Source: Flavobacteriaceae bacterium (GTDB lineage: Bacteria > Bacteroidota > Bacteroidia > Flavobacteriales > Flavobacteriaceae). From it: a DNA stretch of 42,895 nucleotides. The notes under the pieces are model-generated. The model had not been told where the DNA came from. It worked only from the letters and a program-made list of their open reading frames with translations, and ran no database searches. This document shows positions 6,554 through 14,997 of the stretch, piece after piece. How positions within the stretch are numbered: position 1 is the first letter of the stretch; each line of letters starts with the position of its first letter. The DNA lies in assembly GCA_947461425.1 (NCBI GenBank), contig CANHKZ010000007.1, positions 1 through 42,895 on the forward strand, given 5' to 3'. The position numbers were made by a program, and so were the translations under genes.

Positions 6554-6974
6554 GAAGTGCCCTATGGTTTTCTTCCCATACTCCCAACCAGATAAAATCT
6601 ACTTTCTTTTGTTTGGCAAGGGCCAACGCTTTTTCAAATAGCAATTGACCTACCTTTTTCCCGTGAAATTCTCCCATTACATAAATGCGCTCAATTTCCA
6701 AGGCATTTTGATCCTTAATTTCGGTTTGTGCGTTGCCAACATTGATTTTTAAATAGCCAATAACATGCTCGTATAGGGCCGCTAAATAAAATTCTGACTG
6801 TGGATTTTGAATTTCAGCAGTTAATTTTTCAGTCGAAAAGGCGGATTGCAAATAGATTTTCATATTCTCTTCAGAATCTGTAGTAGAGAAGGTATGTAAA
6901 AAAGTTGTTCGCCCAATTTCTTGCAATTGCACAAGCTCACTAATCGATGCTTTTTTGATTGTAATAGCTTCCAT
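6456..6974 (-). CDS. GNAT family N-acetyltransferase
   Basis: The 172-residue protein has the GNAT fold. There is an N-terminal strand (ITIKKASISELVQLQEIG) and a central strand with ALYEHVIGYLKINVG. Motif A is EIERIYVMGEFHGKKVGQLL, where the acetyl-CoA pyrophosphate loop should lie. Motif B is IWLGVWEENHRALQFYTKNGF, which is typical of the family. It resembles PaiA-like polyamine or small-amine acetyltransferases, but the acceptor is unknown. The start chosen is the ATG at 6974 just before EAITIKK. The frame extends upstream to 7070, but that extension is not GNAT-like and a -7 box sits at 6980-6987, which would give a nearly leaderless mRNA. The 3' end of this gene is duplicated at 4219-4316. 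Confidence 0.88.
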   Translation of the reverse strand: MEAITIKKASISELVQLQEIGRTTFLHTFSTTDSEENMKIYLQSAFSTEKLTAEIQNPQSEFYLAALYEHVIGYLKINVGNAQTEIKDQNALEIERIYVMGEFHGKKVGQLLFEKALALAKQKKVDFIWLGVWEENHRALQFYTKNGFTTFDSHTFLIGDEEQTDVMMKLKL

Positions 6975-6979
6975 GATAC

Positions 6980-6987
6980 CAAAGGTA
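6980..6987 (-). promoter_or_regulatory. Putative -7 box of the GNAT gene
   Basis: On the minus strand this reads TACCTTTG, a match to TAnnTTTG, ending 5 nt upstream of the chosen ATG. It supports the short start. Confidence 0.45.
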
Positions 6988-7091
6988 AAAAAATTATTAA
7001 GTTGCAGAAGCCCACAAGATTTTCTCCAAATTAGTTTATTTTTAACCCCGAATTGGCCTTTGTATGGCAACTAAAATCAAATTGTAAGCAG

Positions 7092-7646
7092 ATGACTATT
7101 TTTAAAAGAATGTTAGAAGGAGGAATTATTGATAAAAAAGATCCTGAATTACCAAAGCTTTGGAAACAAGTTTCGCAAACAATTGCTTTGTCTTCGGCTC
7201 TGAATAGTGCTATCGATACCAATCAAATAAGAGCACAACTCAGTAAAATTATTGGGAGCGCTATTGACTCAAGTACTATTATTTTTGTGCCTTTTCACAC
7301 TAATTTTGGAAAACATACCCGTATAGGAAAAAATGTTTTCATTAATCATGGCTGTTCATTTCTAGATATAGGCGGCATAACTATTGAAGACGATGTTTTA
7401 ATTGGGCCCAAAGTGAGCTTAATTACAGAAAATCATCCAATAGATCCTGCTAATCGCAAGTCTTTGGATTTAGCAAAAATTGTGATCAAAAAGAATGCTT
7501 GGATTGGGGCGGGAGCCATAATTTTGCCAGGGGTAACCGTTGGAGAAAATGCCATTGTTGCTGCTGGTGCCGTTGTAAATAAAGACGTTGCTAACAATAC
7601 CATCGTGGCGGGTGTTCCTGCAAAATTTATAAAAAGCATACAATAG
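7092..7646 (+). CDS. Hexapeptide-repeat sugar O-acetyltransferase (maltose/galactoside acetyltransferase type)
   Basis: The 184-residue protein is a left-handed beta-helix acyltransferase. The N-terminal helical part (FKRMLEGGIIDKKDPELPKLW) is a shortened form of the MAT/NodL cap. Hexapeptide repeats begin at IGSAIDSSTIIFVPFHTNFGKHTRIGKNVFINHGCSFLD. Then come the signature ENHPID with the catalytic His of the family and the closing repeats WIGAGAIILPGVTVGENAIVAAGAVVNKDV followed by VAGVPAKFIKSI. It would transfer acetyl from acetyl-CoA to a hydroxyl of a sugar or related compound in the cytosol. The start is the ATG at 7092; a TTG at 7053 would add 13 residues with no family similarity. It is divergent from the GNAT gene. 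Confidence 0.87.
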   Translation: MTIFKRMLEGGIIDKKDPELPKLWKQVSQTIALSSALNSAIDTNQIRAQLSKIIGSAIDSSTIIFVPFHTNFGKHTRIGKNVFINHGCSFLDIGGITIEDDVLIGPKVSLITENHPIDPANRKSLDLAKIVIKKNAWIGAGAIILPGVTVGENAIVAAGAVVNKDVANNTIVAGVPAKFIKSIQ

Positions 7647-7746
7647 TAATTTTAGGTCATTACTTTTAAATAGCACTAGATGGTTTATAGATTCTACTTT
7701 TGAATTTAAAATTCTATTTGAAGTGATTAGCAGAATTTTTTTCTAT

Positions 7747-7920
7747 TCACCTCACTTTTTTATACCAAATAACTGGAGTTGATATTTCAAAAAAGAGTCT
7801 AATTGGCTTGGTTTTGTTTAAAGATTTATAGGATCCTAGTAAATACAATAGTGGCATTAGTACAAAAAGGCTGGTAGAATAATTTGCTTTAAACCGCCCT
7901 AGTTTGTACAACAAATGAGG
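7747..7920 (-). pseudogene. Probable gene remnant (3' end of a membrane-associated protein gene)
   Basis: The stretch from 7647 to 8059 has no intact gene. On the minus strand, however, 57 codons ending in TGA at 7747-7749 read like a natural C-terminus: HLLYKLGRFKANYS, then a hydrophobic segment (LFVLMPLLYLLGSY), then a basic end (IWYKKVR). An in-frame TAG lies directly upstream. In another frame the preceding DNA gives a plausible continuation (IEMPARILA), which suggests a frameshifted, decaying gene. I cannot name the family. The rest of this intergenic region shows nothing definite. Confidence 0.35.
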
Positions 7921-8059
7921 CTAGAATTCTGGCAGGCATTTCAATTTTTTTTGAAACACCTATAAGATATGAATTTTTTATATAAATTTACTTAATTGTA
8001 AGAAGTAATTTTATTATTTTTCTTGCCTTTATAGACTCAATTAAAAAAACTATTTCTGT

Positions 8060-11000
8060 ATGAAAATCAACTATTATTTTTGCGGTTTATTTTTATTTTT
8101 TGTAACCGTTTTGTTTGCTCAAAATAATGAAAAATTAGCATCTCCTTTTCTTTTTTTTAAAGAAAAACAAGCAAATAAAAGCGTCAACTTAACTACACCC
8201 GCATTGTATGTCGATATTGAATCGCAAAGGATCAATAAAACAACAGGTCGTTTAGAAAAGGGGTATAATTGTATTATTTACACCCAACATCCAGAGCTAT
8301 TAAAAGCAAAAGGACTACCAATTGAAGTAGTACTTCCTTCTTTTACAACTGCTTGGCTAACTTTGGAACAAATTACAATTGCTTCCAATTTACCGGAAGT
8401 TCAATTTATAGATGTGCCTAATAATTTAAAACCCACTAATGATATATCAGTAGCAGGAACCGGTGCTTCTTTATTACATAATGGGAGACTAAATAACACC
8501 GCTTACAAAGGGGATGGAGTTATAGTTGCTATTGTAGATTCAGGAATAGATTGGGATCACCCCGATTTTAGAAACCCAACCAATCCCCTAAAAAGTAGAA
8601 TACTACGAATTTGGGATCAAACATTAACTCCTCAAGCATCAGAAAACAGTCCCGCAGGGTATTCCCTCGGTGTAGAGTATACCAAAGAACAAATTGAAGA
8701 TGAAATTGACGGGACACCGGCTGGATTTGTCCGCGAAAAAGATACCGATGGGCACGGAACTCATGTGGCTGGAACCGCAGCGGGTAATGGTGCCGCTTTG
8801 AGTTCAAAATATACTGGCTTAGCGCCCAACGCTGATATTGTAGTGATTAAAGCGGGCAATGGATCATTCAGCACATCAAATATTATTTCTGGTTTAGAAT
8901 ATCTAAAAAGACTGGCTACTAGCTTAGGAAAGCCAATTGTAGTCAATATGAGTTTAGGTTCCCAAGGCGGAGCTCATGATGGTACTGATCCACTGGAGGT
9001 GGCAATAGATAATTTTACAGATACAACCGCAGGTCATATTGTAGTGGTAGCCTCTGGAAATGATAATGGAGATAATATTCACAAACAATCGATAATGGCG
9101 CCAACGGCACAGAGCACTATTGACATACAAGTACCAACAGCATCGGCCTCTACTAAACAAGATGTATTTCGGTACACAATGTATGCTAATGACTCCAGTA
9201 CTATGACAGCTATAGTTACAGCTCCTGATGGTACCCAGGCAACTTCCCTTGCCGGTTCAGGAAATATAATTATGAATGGTAACGCTAGAGTATATATTTC
9301 TAATTCAATTGATGCGGGTAATGGCGACAGGAGAGTCCAAGTTTATGTAACGAGAACCGGGACTTCATTAGATGTTTCTGGGGCTTGGTCAATTGGGATA
9401 ACAAACACCTCTTTGAACACCATTACGGTAGATGGTTGGTTAGTCGAAAAAGGAGCAGATTATGAATCTGCAACTTTAGTTGGTGGAGATAGCAATTATT
9501 TGGTCACAATGCCAGGTTGTGCCAATAAAGCCATTACAGTTGGTTCATTTATGGGTAAAATCGATTGGTATTCCTCCTCTGGATCTGGATATAATTATAA
9601 TGTTGGTACCCAAGATGATATTTCCCCTTTTAGCGGAATAGGACCAAGAAGAGACAATGTTCAAAAACCTGACATTACTGCCAATGGGCAAGCCGTTGTT
9701 TCTTGTTTTTCTTCTGATTCTAATTTATCCAATACCTCTCCTTATATGATAGAAAAAGGATTATACTCGGCTCAACAAGGGACTAGTATGGCCACTCCAG
9801 CAGTAGCAGGTTGTGTTGCATTACTATTACAAATGAAACCAAACGCCACTTTTGATCAAATAAAGACCGCAATAACATCAACGGCAACAAAAGATTTATT
9901 TACCTCTAACACTAGTAATAATATTTGGGGCCACGGCAGAATAGATGTGTTTAAAGCTGCTTCAAGTTTTTTTCAATGCCAACCACTATCACGAGTTGTT
10001 TATAATTACGAACAACCTTACACAAGTACAGAAAATTTTTCCTTTGAATTTAGCGGTCAAAGAGCAGCATTGAAATTCACTACGACTGTCGCGGGTAATT
10101 TAGGAGGAGTTTTTGTTAAAACAGTCAGAAATCAAATTTTGTCCAGTTTAAAAGTAGAAGTTCGATCCAATAATGGCGGGTCACCAGGACCTTTGTTAGG
10201 GACACAAACGGTAACTCCGTCAGCTATTGCAAAAAACACTTGGAATTACATAGATTTAAGTAATCTTTCTATTCCGGTAACCACCGGAACGGATTATTTT
10301 GTAGTTATTCAGCCTGGAGCAGCAGACACTTTTGGATTAGGTCAAGAGCGTCCAAACAGCGCGCGATCATTTGTTTCTGGCGATGGAGCAACTTGGACTT
10401 CTATCCCGAACATAAGAATCCGTCCTGAAGTATACGCCACCCTAAGTCAGGGAGCAACTGTAGGAAACGTAACGGTTACTTTATCATCGGCAGTTGGAAC
10501 CAATTCTCAATCTCGATGTACAGGCGCACCAATAACCCCAATTACTTATACTACTTCTGGTTCTTCTGAAGTAACTTTCTCGGGATTACCTCCAGGGATT
10601 TCTGGAATTTGGTCTAACAATCTTGCTACAATTTCAGGCTCTTCCGCACAAATCGGAACATACGATTATAGCGTTAAATTAGTTTCGGGTTGTAATTCAA
10701 CAATTACAACAGGAAAAATTGTAATTGTTGGAAAGCCTACAATTTCAAACGTACAAGTGGTAAAAGAACAATTAGTTACCGCCGTAACCGTTAATGGTAA
10801 TTATTTGGCTGGAGCATCTTCTCCAACTGTAACTATAGGGGGTGTTTCGGCTACCATTCGAAGTGCTTCAAACAATTCGATTGTTTTTCTGTTGCCACAA
10901 AATAGTACAGGTGGAAATATAATTATAACCAATTCTTGCAATGAAAGTTCTAACCCATTTCCGTATCCATATGTAGCCCCTACCAATATTCTTTTAAGCG

Positions 11001-12082
11001 CTTCATCTGTTAATACTAATAATGCCATTGGAGCAACAATTGGAGCCTTATCTGCTACTGATGCGGATGCAAACGAAACGTTTACTTATACTTTAGTAAA
11101 CGGAACAGGAAGTACAGACAATGCTAGTTTTACGATTACAAATGCTAGTTTGAAAGCGGGAATTGTTTTTAATGCCCAAACAAAATCCAATTATGTCATC
11201 CGAATTCGTGCGACAGATTTGGGAGGCTTATTTTTTGAAAAGCCATTTGAAATTAATGTGATTCCTGACCAAGATTCCGACGGTGTTTCAGACAATTTAG
11301 ACCTATGCCCCAATACTCCAGCTGCAGCTAAAGTAGATTTTAATGGCTGTGAAATTTTTATATTACCCTCAAATAATTTTGCAGTACAAGCTACAGCAAC
11401 CTCTTGTGTAGGGCAACAAAACGGCGCAATTAGTGTTAATGCCTTAAACACTACCTACACATACATTGTTACAATTAATGGACAGCCTGGTTTCCAACTT
11501 AATGCGGCAAATAGTTTCAAAAATCAATTTCAGAATTTGGCACCTGGCACCTATGAAATATGCATAACCATTCTGGGGAAACCTACTTATTTACAGTGTT
11601 ATACGATAAAAGTAACAGCGCCAAATGTATTGGCAGTTACCAATAAAATTAGTAGTTCTGGAAAGGAAGTTACCTATACTTTGAGCGGTTCGAAACAATA
11701 CAATGTGACTTTTAACGGGGATACACAAACAGTTACAACCAATCAAATTACGTTGCGATTAGCATCAGGCCAAAACACGATTGCAATTACCACCGATATG
11801 TATTGCCAAGGTCAATTTGAAGACCGTATTTTTGTTAGTGAAAAAGTGGTGTTATATCCTAATCCAGTGCAAGACAAGTTGAATATCTATTGTTCTGGTT
11901 TGGATCAAGAAATAATGGCAACACTTACCGATCTTACAGGCAAAAACGAAAAGGTCTATTCTAAAATTGTTCCTGAAAACAGAACCATTCAACTTGATTT
12001 AGAAGCCTTAGCAAGTGGTCTGTACCTTATTCATTTGAAAGGGATAAGTTTAAATGAAACGATTAAAATAATTAAAAAATAA
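8060..12082 (+). CDS. T9SS-targeted subtilisin-like serine protease (peptidase S8), multidomain
   Basis: The 1340-residue secreted protease has a signal peptide of about 20 residues ending LFAQ, then a propeptide-like region. The S8 catalytic domain shows Asp160 in VAIVDSGIDWDHPDF, His232 in DTDGHGTHVAGTAAGNG and Ser576 in GTSMATPAVAGCVALL. All three triad residues are present, with a long insertion between His and Ser. Downstream are beta-sandwich modules, a cadherin/Ig-like stretch (residues about 970-1065) and a calcium-binding thrombospondin-3-like motif (DQDSDGVSDNLDLCP, about 1071). The last 80 residues (from VVLYPNPVQDKLNIY, about 1263) form a type A T9SS sorting domain, so the enzyme should cross the outer membrane and be anchored or released. 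Two lipid- or secretion-targeted genes follow closely (7 nt and then 5 nt). Confidence 0.92.
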   Translation: MKINYYFCGLFLFFVTVLFAQNNEKLASPFLFFKEKQANKSVNLTTPALYVDIESQRINKTTGRLEKGYNCIIYTQHPELLKAKGLPIEVVLPSFTTAWLTLEQITIASNLPEVQFIDVPNNLKPTNDISVAGTGASLLHNGRLNNTAYKGDGVIVAIVDSGIDWDHPDFRNPTNPLKSRILRIWDQTLTPQASENSPAGYSLGVEYTKEQIEDEIDGTPAGFVREKDTDGHGTHVAGTAAGNGAALSSKYTGLAPNADIVVIKAGNGSFSTSNIISGLEYLKRLATSLGKPIVVNMSLGSQGGAHDGTDPLEVAIDNFTDTTAGHIVVVASGNDNGDNIHKQSIMAPTAQSTIDIQVPTASASTKQDVFRYTMYANDSSTMTAIVTAPDGTQATSLAGSGNIIMNGNARVYISNSIDAGNGDRRVQVYVTRTGTSLDVSGAWSIGITNTSLNTITVDGWLVEKGADYESATLVGGDSNYLVTMPGCANKAITVGSFMGKIDWYSSSGSGYNYNVGTQDDISPFSGIGPRRDNVQKPDITANGQAVVSCFSSDSNLSNTSPYMIEKGLYSAQQGTSMATPAVAGCVALLLQMKPNATFDQIKTAITSTATKDLFTSNTSNNIWGHGRIDVFKAASSFFQCQPLSRVVYNYEQPYTSTENFSFEFSGQRAALKFTTTVAGNLGGVFVKTVRNQILSSLKVEVRSNNGGSPGPLLGTQTVTPSAIAKNTWNYIDLSNLSIPVTTGTDYFVVIQPGAADTFGLGQERPNSARSFVSGDGATWTSIPNIRIRPEVYATLSQGATVGNVTVTLSSAVGTNSQSRCTGAPITPITYTTSGSSEVTFSGLPPGISGIWSNNLATISGSSAQIGTYDYSVKLVSGCNSTITTGKIVIVGKPTISNVQVVKEQLVTAVTVNGNYLAGASSPTVTIGGVSATIRSASNNSIVFLLPQNSTGGNIIITNSCNESSNPFPYPYVAPTNILLSASSVNTNNAIGATIGALSATDADANETFTYTLVNGTGSTDNASFTITNASLKAGIVFNAQTKSNYVIRIRATDLGGLFFEKPFEINVIPDQDSDGVSDNLDLCPNTPAAAKVDFNGCEIFILPSNNFAVQATATSCVGQQNGAISVNALNTTYTYIVTINGQPGFQLNAANSFKNQFQNLAPGTYEICITILGKPTYLQCYTIKVTAPNVLAVTNKISSSGKEVTYTLSGSKQYNVTFNGDTQTVTTNQITLRLASGQNTIAITTDMYCQGQFEDRIFVSEKVVLYPNPVQDKLNIYCSGLDQEIMATLTDLTGKNEKVYSKIVPENRTIQLDLEALASGLYLIHLKGISLNETIKIIKK

Positions 12083-12089
12083 CCTCCTC

Positions 12090-12806
12090 ATGAAATTAAG
12101 ACACATTTTATTTACCTTTATTATATTTGGATCTCTTATGTCCTGCGGTGGCGGAGATTCTGCACCCACTCCCACTCCCACTCCTGTTATTAAAACGCCA
12201 GGAAAGTCAGTTTTGATTGGACCAGCTAATGCAAAAACCTGTGAGGAAGGAACAAACATAACTCCTACACAAAGTACCGTTACTTTTAGTTGGAATAGTG
12301 CTAGTGATACGGAAAGATATGATTTGAAAATCATAAATTTGAATACCCAAGAAACAATAATACAATCGGGAATTACCACTACCAGTACTACAGCAACATT
12401 GACAAGAGGTATTCCCTATTCTTGGATGGTGACATCTAAGAATAAAGGGGCTACCTCAACGGATAGTGATACTTGGAAATTTTATTTGGCAGGTGTTGGT
12501 GTAACTAATTATGCACCATTCCCTGCAACAGCCTTGAGCCCTTTACCCGGAGCTACAGTGACTCCAGCGAACGGAAAAGTTACTCTTACTTGGGATACAA
12601 GTGACGTAGATGGTGGTCCCTTGACACATACTTTAAGCTTTGATACCGTTGATGGGAAACAACCCCCTTTAGCTGCTAATACTAATCTAACAGTTAAAAC
12701 AAAAGAAGTAACTGTAGTGGCCAATACTGTTTATTATTGGCGAGTAGCTACCTCTGACGGTACCAATACCGCAACAAGCGTTGTTTACACTTTTAAAACA
12801 AATTAA
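12090..12806 (+). CDS. Lipoprotein with two fibronectin-III-like modules
   Basis: The 238-residue protein has a lipoprotein signal (FGSLMSC, acylated Cys19) followed by GGGDS and a proline/threonine linker encoded by a short CCCACT tandem repeat near 12164-12185. Two FN3/Ig-like beta-sandwich modules follow. The first is about residues 45-140 (STVTFSWNSASDTERYDLKI ... YSWMVTSKNKGATSTDSDTW). The second is about 145-238 (GKVTLTWDTSDVDGGPLTHT ... VYYWRVATSDGTNTATS). This pattern is common in Bacteroidota surface lipoproteins next to secreted enzymes. It starts 7 nt after the protease gene, so it is probably co-transcribed and may hold substrate or protease at the cell surface; that role is inference. 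Confidence 0.8.
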   Translation: MKLRHILFTFIIFGSLMSCGGGDSAPTPTPTPVIKTPGKSVLIGPANAKTCEEGTNITPTQSTVTFSWNSASDTERYDLKIINLNTQETIIQSGITTTSTTATLTRGIPYSWMVTSKNKGATSTDSDTWKFYLAGVGVTNYAPFPATALSPLPGATVTPANGKVTLTWDTSDVDGGPLTHTLSFDTVDGKQPPLAANTNLTVKTKEVTVVANTVYYWRVATSDGTNTATSVVYTFKTN

Positions 12807-12811
12807 ATCCA

Positions 12812-13558
12812 TTGAAAATCAAATCTGTAACTATAAAAATTTCCTTATTTATTTGTTTTGCTTTTGCAATACAAATCGCAAAGGGTCAAGAAACTCTACC
12901 TCATAACATTTTGTCTCAAACCGAAGTAAAAGCAGGTTGGATGCTACTCTTTGATGGAAAAACTACTAACGGTTGGCATTTGTATAATGAAGGCAAAATC
13001 AAGTCGGCTTGGGCAGTTAAAAACGGCGAATTGATTTGTGACCCGAATACTGAAAAAGTAGAACGTGGCGATTTAGTTTCGGATCAAATTTTTACAAATT
13101 ATGACTTTAGCTTTGAATGGAAAATATCTGAAGCAGGGAATAGTGGTGTTTTTATTAATGTACAAGAAGCACCAGAATTTCCAACCGCTTGGACAACGGG
13201 TCCCGAATACCAATTGCTGGATAATGCCAATATGTCTAGCGACTATTTAAAATCTGGTAAATTTTCAGCGGGTTGTGTGTATAGTTTGTCTCCATTAGCA
13301 AATGAAGTCCAACCCAATCCGGCTGGACAATGGAATTCTTCTCGAATTTTACAACAAAATGGCGTAATCACCTTTTGGTTAAACGGAATTGAAACAGGCC
13401 ATGAAGACATGAAAACCGACAGATGGAAACAATTAATTGCAGCTAGTAAACTCAGTAATTTCCCTTCTTTTGGAAAGGCGATACAAGGTAAAATTGCCTT
13501 TCAAGATTGGTCTAAAGGAGTAGCATTGCGCAATATTAAAATTAGAGAAATACTATAG
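12812..13558 (+). CDS. DUF1080 family protein (3-keto-glycoside hydrolase-like), exported
   Basis: The 248-residue protein has a signal peptide (residues 1-25, ending AKGQE) followed by one DUF1080 domain, a concanavalin-like beta-sandwich. Recognisable family blocks are GWMLLFDGKTTNGWHLYNEG, AWAVKNGELICDP, DFSFEWKISEAGNSGVFINV, GPEYQLLDN, GQWNSSRI and GKIAFQDWSKGVALRNIKI. Members of this family hydrolyse 3-keto-glucosides or related glycosides. The start codon appears to be TTG at 12812, because the signal peptide begins there and there is no ATG in range. It lies 5 nt after the lipoprotein gene and ends 7 nt from the convergent amidohydrolase gene. Confidence 0.85.
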   Translation: MKIKSVTIKISLFICFAFAIQIAKGQETLPHNILSQTEVKAGWMLLFDGKTTNGWHLYNEGKIKSAWAVKNGELICDPNTEKVERGDLVSDQIFTNYDFSFEWKISEAGNSGVFINVQEAPEFPTAWTTGPEYQLLDNANMSSDYLKSGKFSAGCVYSLSPLANEVQPNPAGQWNSSRILQQNGVITFWLNGIETGHEDMKTDRWKQLIAASKLSNFPSFGKAIQGKIAFQDWSKGVALRNIKIREIL

Positions 13559-13565
13559 ATTTCTA

Positions 13566-14987
13566 TTATTTTCTATAATCTAAAGCAGGTTTTCGATCAC
13601 CTAGAAGAGGTGTATATTTAAAATCTTTTCCTCTTTTTTCTTCTAACTCTGTTTTTGCTTTTGCAATCTGATCTGGATTCAAAAACAAATCAATAGCTGT
13701 TAAGGCAATCGTTTTTGCAGCTACCATCATCCCTTTATTTCCAATATCGGTTCCACCAGCAGCCACAGCCTGCCAGCTATGAGCCGGCGTTCCAGGAACC
13801 CATGTGGCACTTCCCATTCCGGCAGTGGGTACAGTAAAACTCACATCGCCCACATCGGTTGAGCCAAAACTAGGATCCAAATTTTTGTAGGGTTGAACTA
13901 CAGCCGCTTTATTCAAATCGCCGTTTTCTATTCCTAAAGATTGAATGATTTGGTTCCCAAATTCTTTTTCTGCTTCAGTATACTGCACGCCGCCCACTTT
14001 GACTAAATTAGCATACATCATTTTTTGAAGTGTGGTGTTAGGAAGTAATTCGTGTGTGCCACCAATAAGTTCGTATTCCATTTTTGTCCCCGTTCCTAAC
14101 GCAGCTCCTTCAGCCGCTTTAGTGATACGATCAAATATATCGACTACCATTTTTCTATTGCCGTGACGCACATAGTAATATACTTCCGCAAAATCAGGGA
14201 CAACATTAGGCGCTTTTCCGCCATTGGTAATCACATAATGAATACGCGAATCGGATGGAATGTGTTCGCGCATCATGTTCACCATCATGTCCATGGCTTC
14301 TACTCCATCAAGAGCTGACCTTCCTTTTTCAGGAGCCATTCCGGCATGAGAAGCAACTCCATAAAATCGAAATTTTGCCGATTTGTTAGCCAAAGCTGAG
14401 CCCGGATTGGCATCGTTTGCATCAGCAGGATGCCAATGTAAAGCTACATCAACATCTTTAAATAAACCTTCGCGTACTAAATATACTTTTCCCGAACCAC
14501 CTTCCTCAGCAGGGCATCCGTAAAAACGAATAGTTCCTTTTTTCTTGTTGGTTTTCAACCAGTTTTTTACCTCAATGGCAGCAGCCGTAGAAGCCGTCCC
14601 AAACAAATGATGACCGCAAGCATGACCAGCGGCTTTTCCTGCCGATTTTTTTTCGGAAATTGCTTCCTGAGAAAGACCAGGTAGTGCATCGTATTCGCCT
14701 AAAATAGCTATTATGGGCAATCCTTCGCCATATTCAGCAATAAAAGCAGTTGGAATTCCAGCCACACCTTTTGTAATTGTAAATCCTTCGCTCACTAAAG
14801 TTTCTTGCAATAAGGCGGCACTTTTTTCTTCTTGATAGCCCATTTCGGCAAAGCCCCATATTTGTTGTGCAATGGCGCCATATTTTTCTTTTTTTGCCGT
14901 AAGGTCTGCTAAAATTTTGTCTGTTTTTTGACCCAAAACAACTTCAGAAAATAGTAGTATAATAGTAAGAATAGTAATTTTTTTCAT
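13566..14987 (-). CDS. Exported M20 family amidohydrolase (AbgB-like)
   Basis: The 473-residue metallohydrolase has a signal peptide (MKKITILTIILLFSEVVLGQ). The dinuclear-metal motifs of the M20/AbgB group are present: LGEYDALPGLSQ (Asp100), GHACGHHLFGT (residues 121-131), CPAEEGGSGK (Glu161, Glu162) and ALHWHPAD. Near the C-terminus, TPAHSWQ supplies the last His. It should cleave an N-acyl or amide bond of a small substrate; AbgB acts on p-aminobenzoyl-glutamate, but a signal peptide is unusual for that role, so the substrate is open. The frame extends upstream to 15089, inside the regulator gene, but the ATG at 14987 starts a proper signal peptide. It lies 10 nt downstream of the AraC regulator gene, probably in one operon. 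Confidence 0.88.
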   Translation of the reverse strand: MKKITILTIILLFSEVVLGQKTDKILADLTAKKEKYGAIAQQIWGFAEMGYQEEKSAALLQETLVSEGFTITKGVAGIPTAFIAEYGEGLPIIAILGEYDALPGLSQEAISEKKSAGKAAGHACGHHLFGTASTAAAIEVKNWLKTNKKKGTIRFYGCPAEEGGSGKVYLVREGLFKDVDVALHWHPADANDANPGSALANKSAKFRFYGVASHAGMAPEKGRSALDGVEAMDMMVNMMREHIPSDSRIHYVITNGGKAPNVVPDFAEVYYYVRHGNRKMVVDIFDRITKAAEGAALGTGTKMEYELIGGTHELLPNTTLQKMMYANLVKVGGVQYTEAEKEFGNQIIQSLGIENGDLNKAAVVQPYKNLDPSFGSTDVGDVSFTVPTAGMGSATWVPGTPAHSWQAVAAGGTDIGNKGMMVAAKTIALTAIDLFLNPDQIAKAKTELEEKRGKDFKYTPLLGDRKPALDYRK

Positions 14988-14997
14988 GATTATTGGT

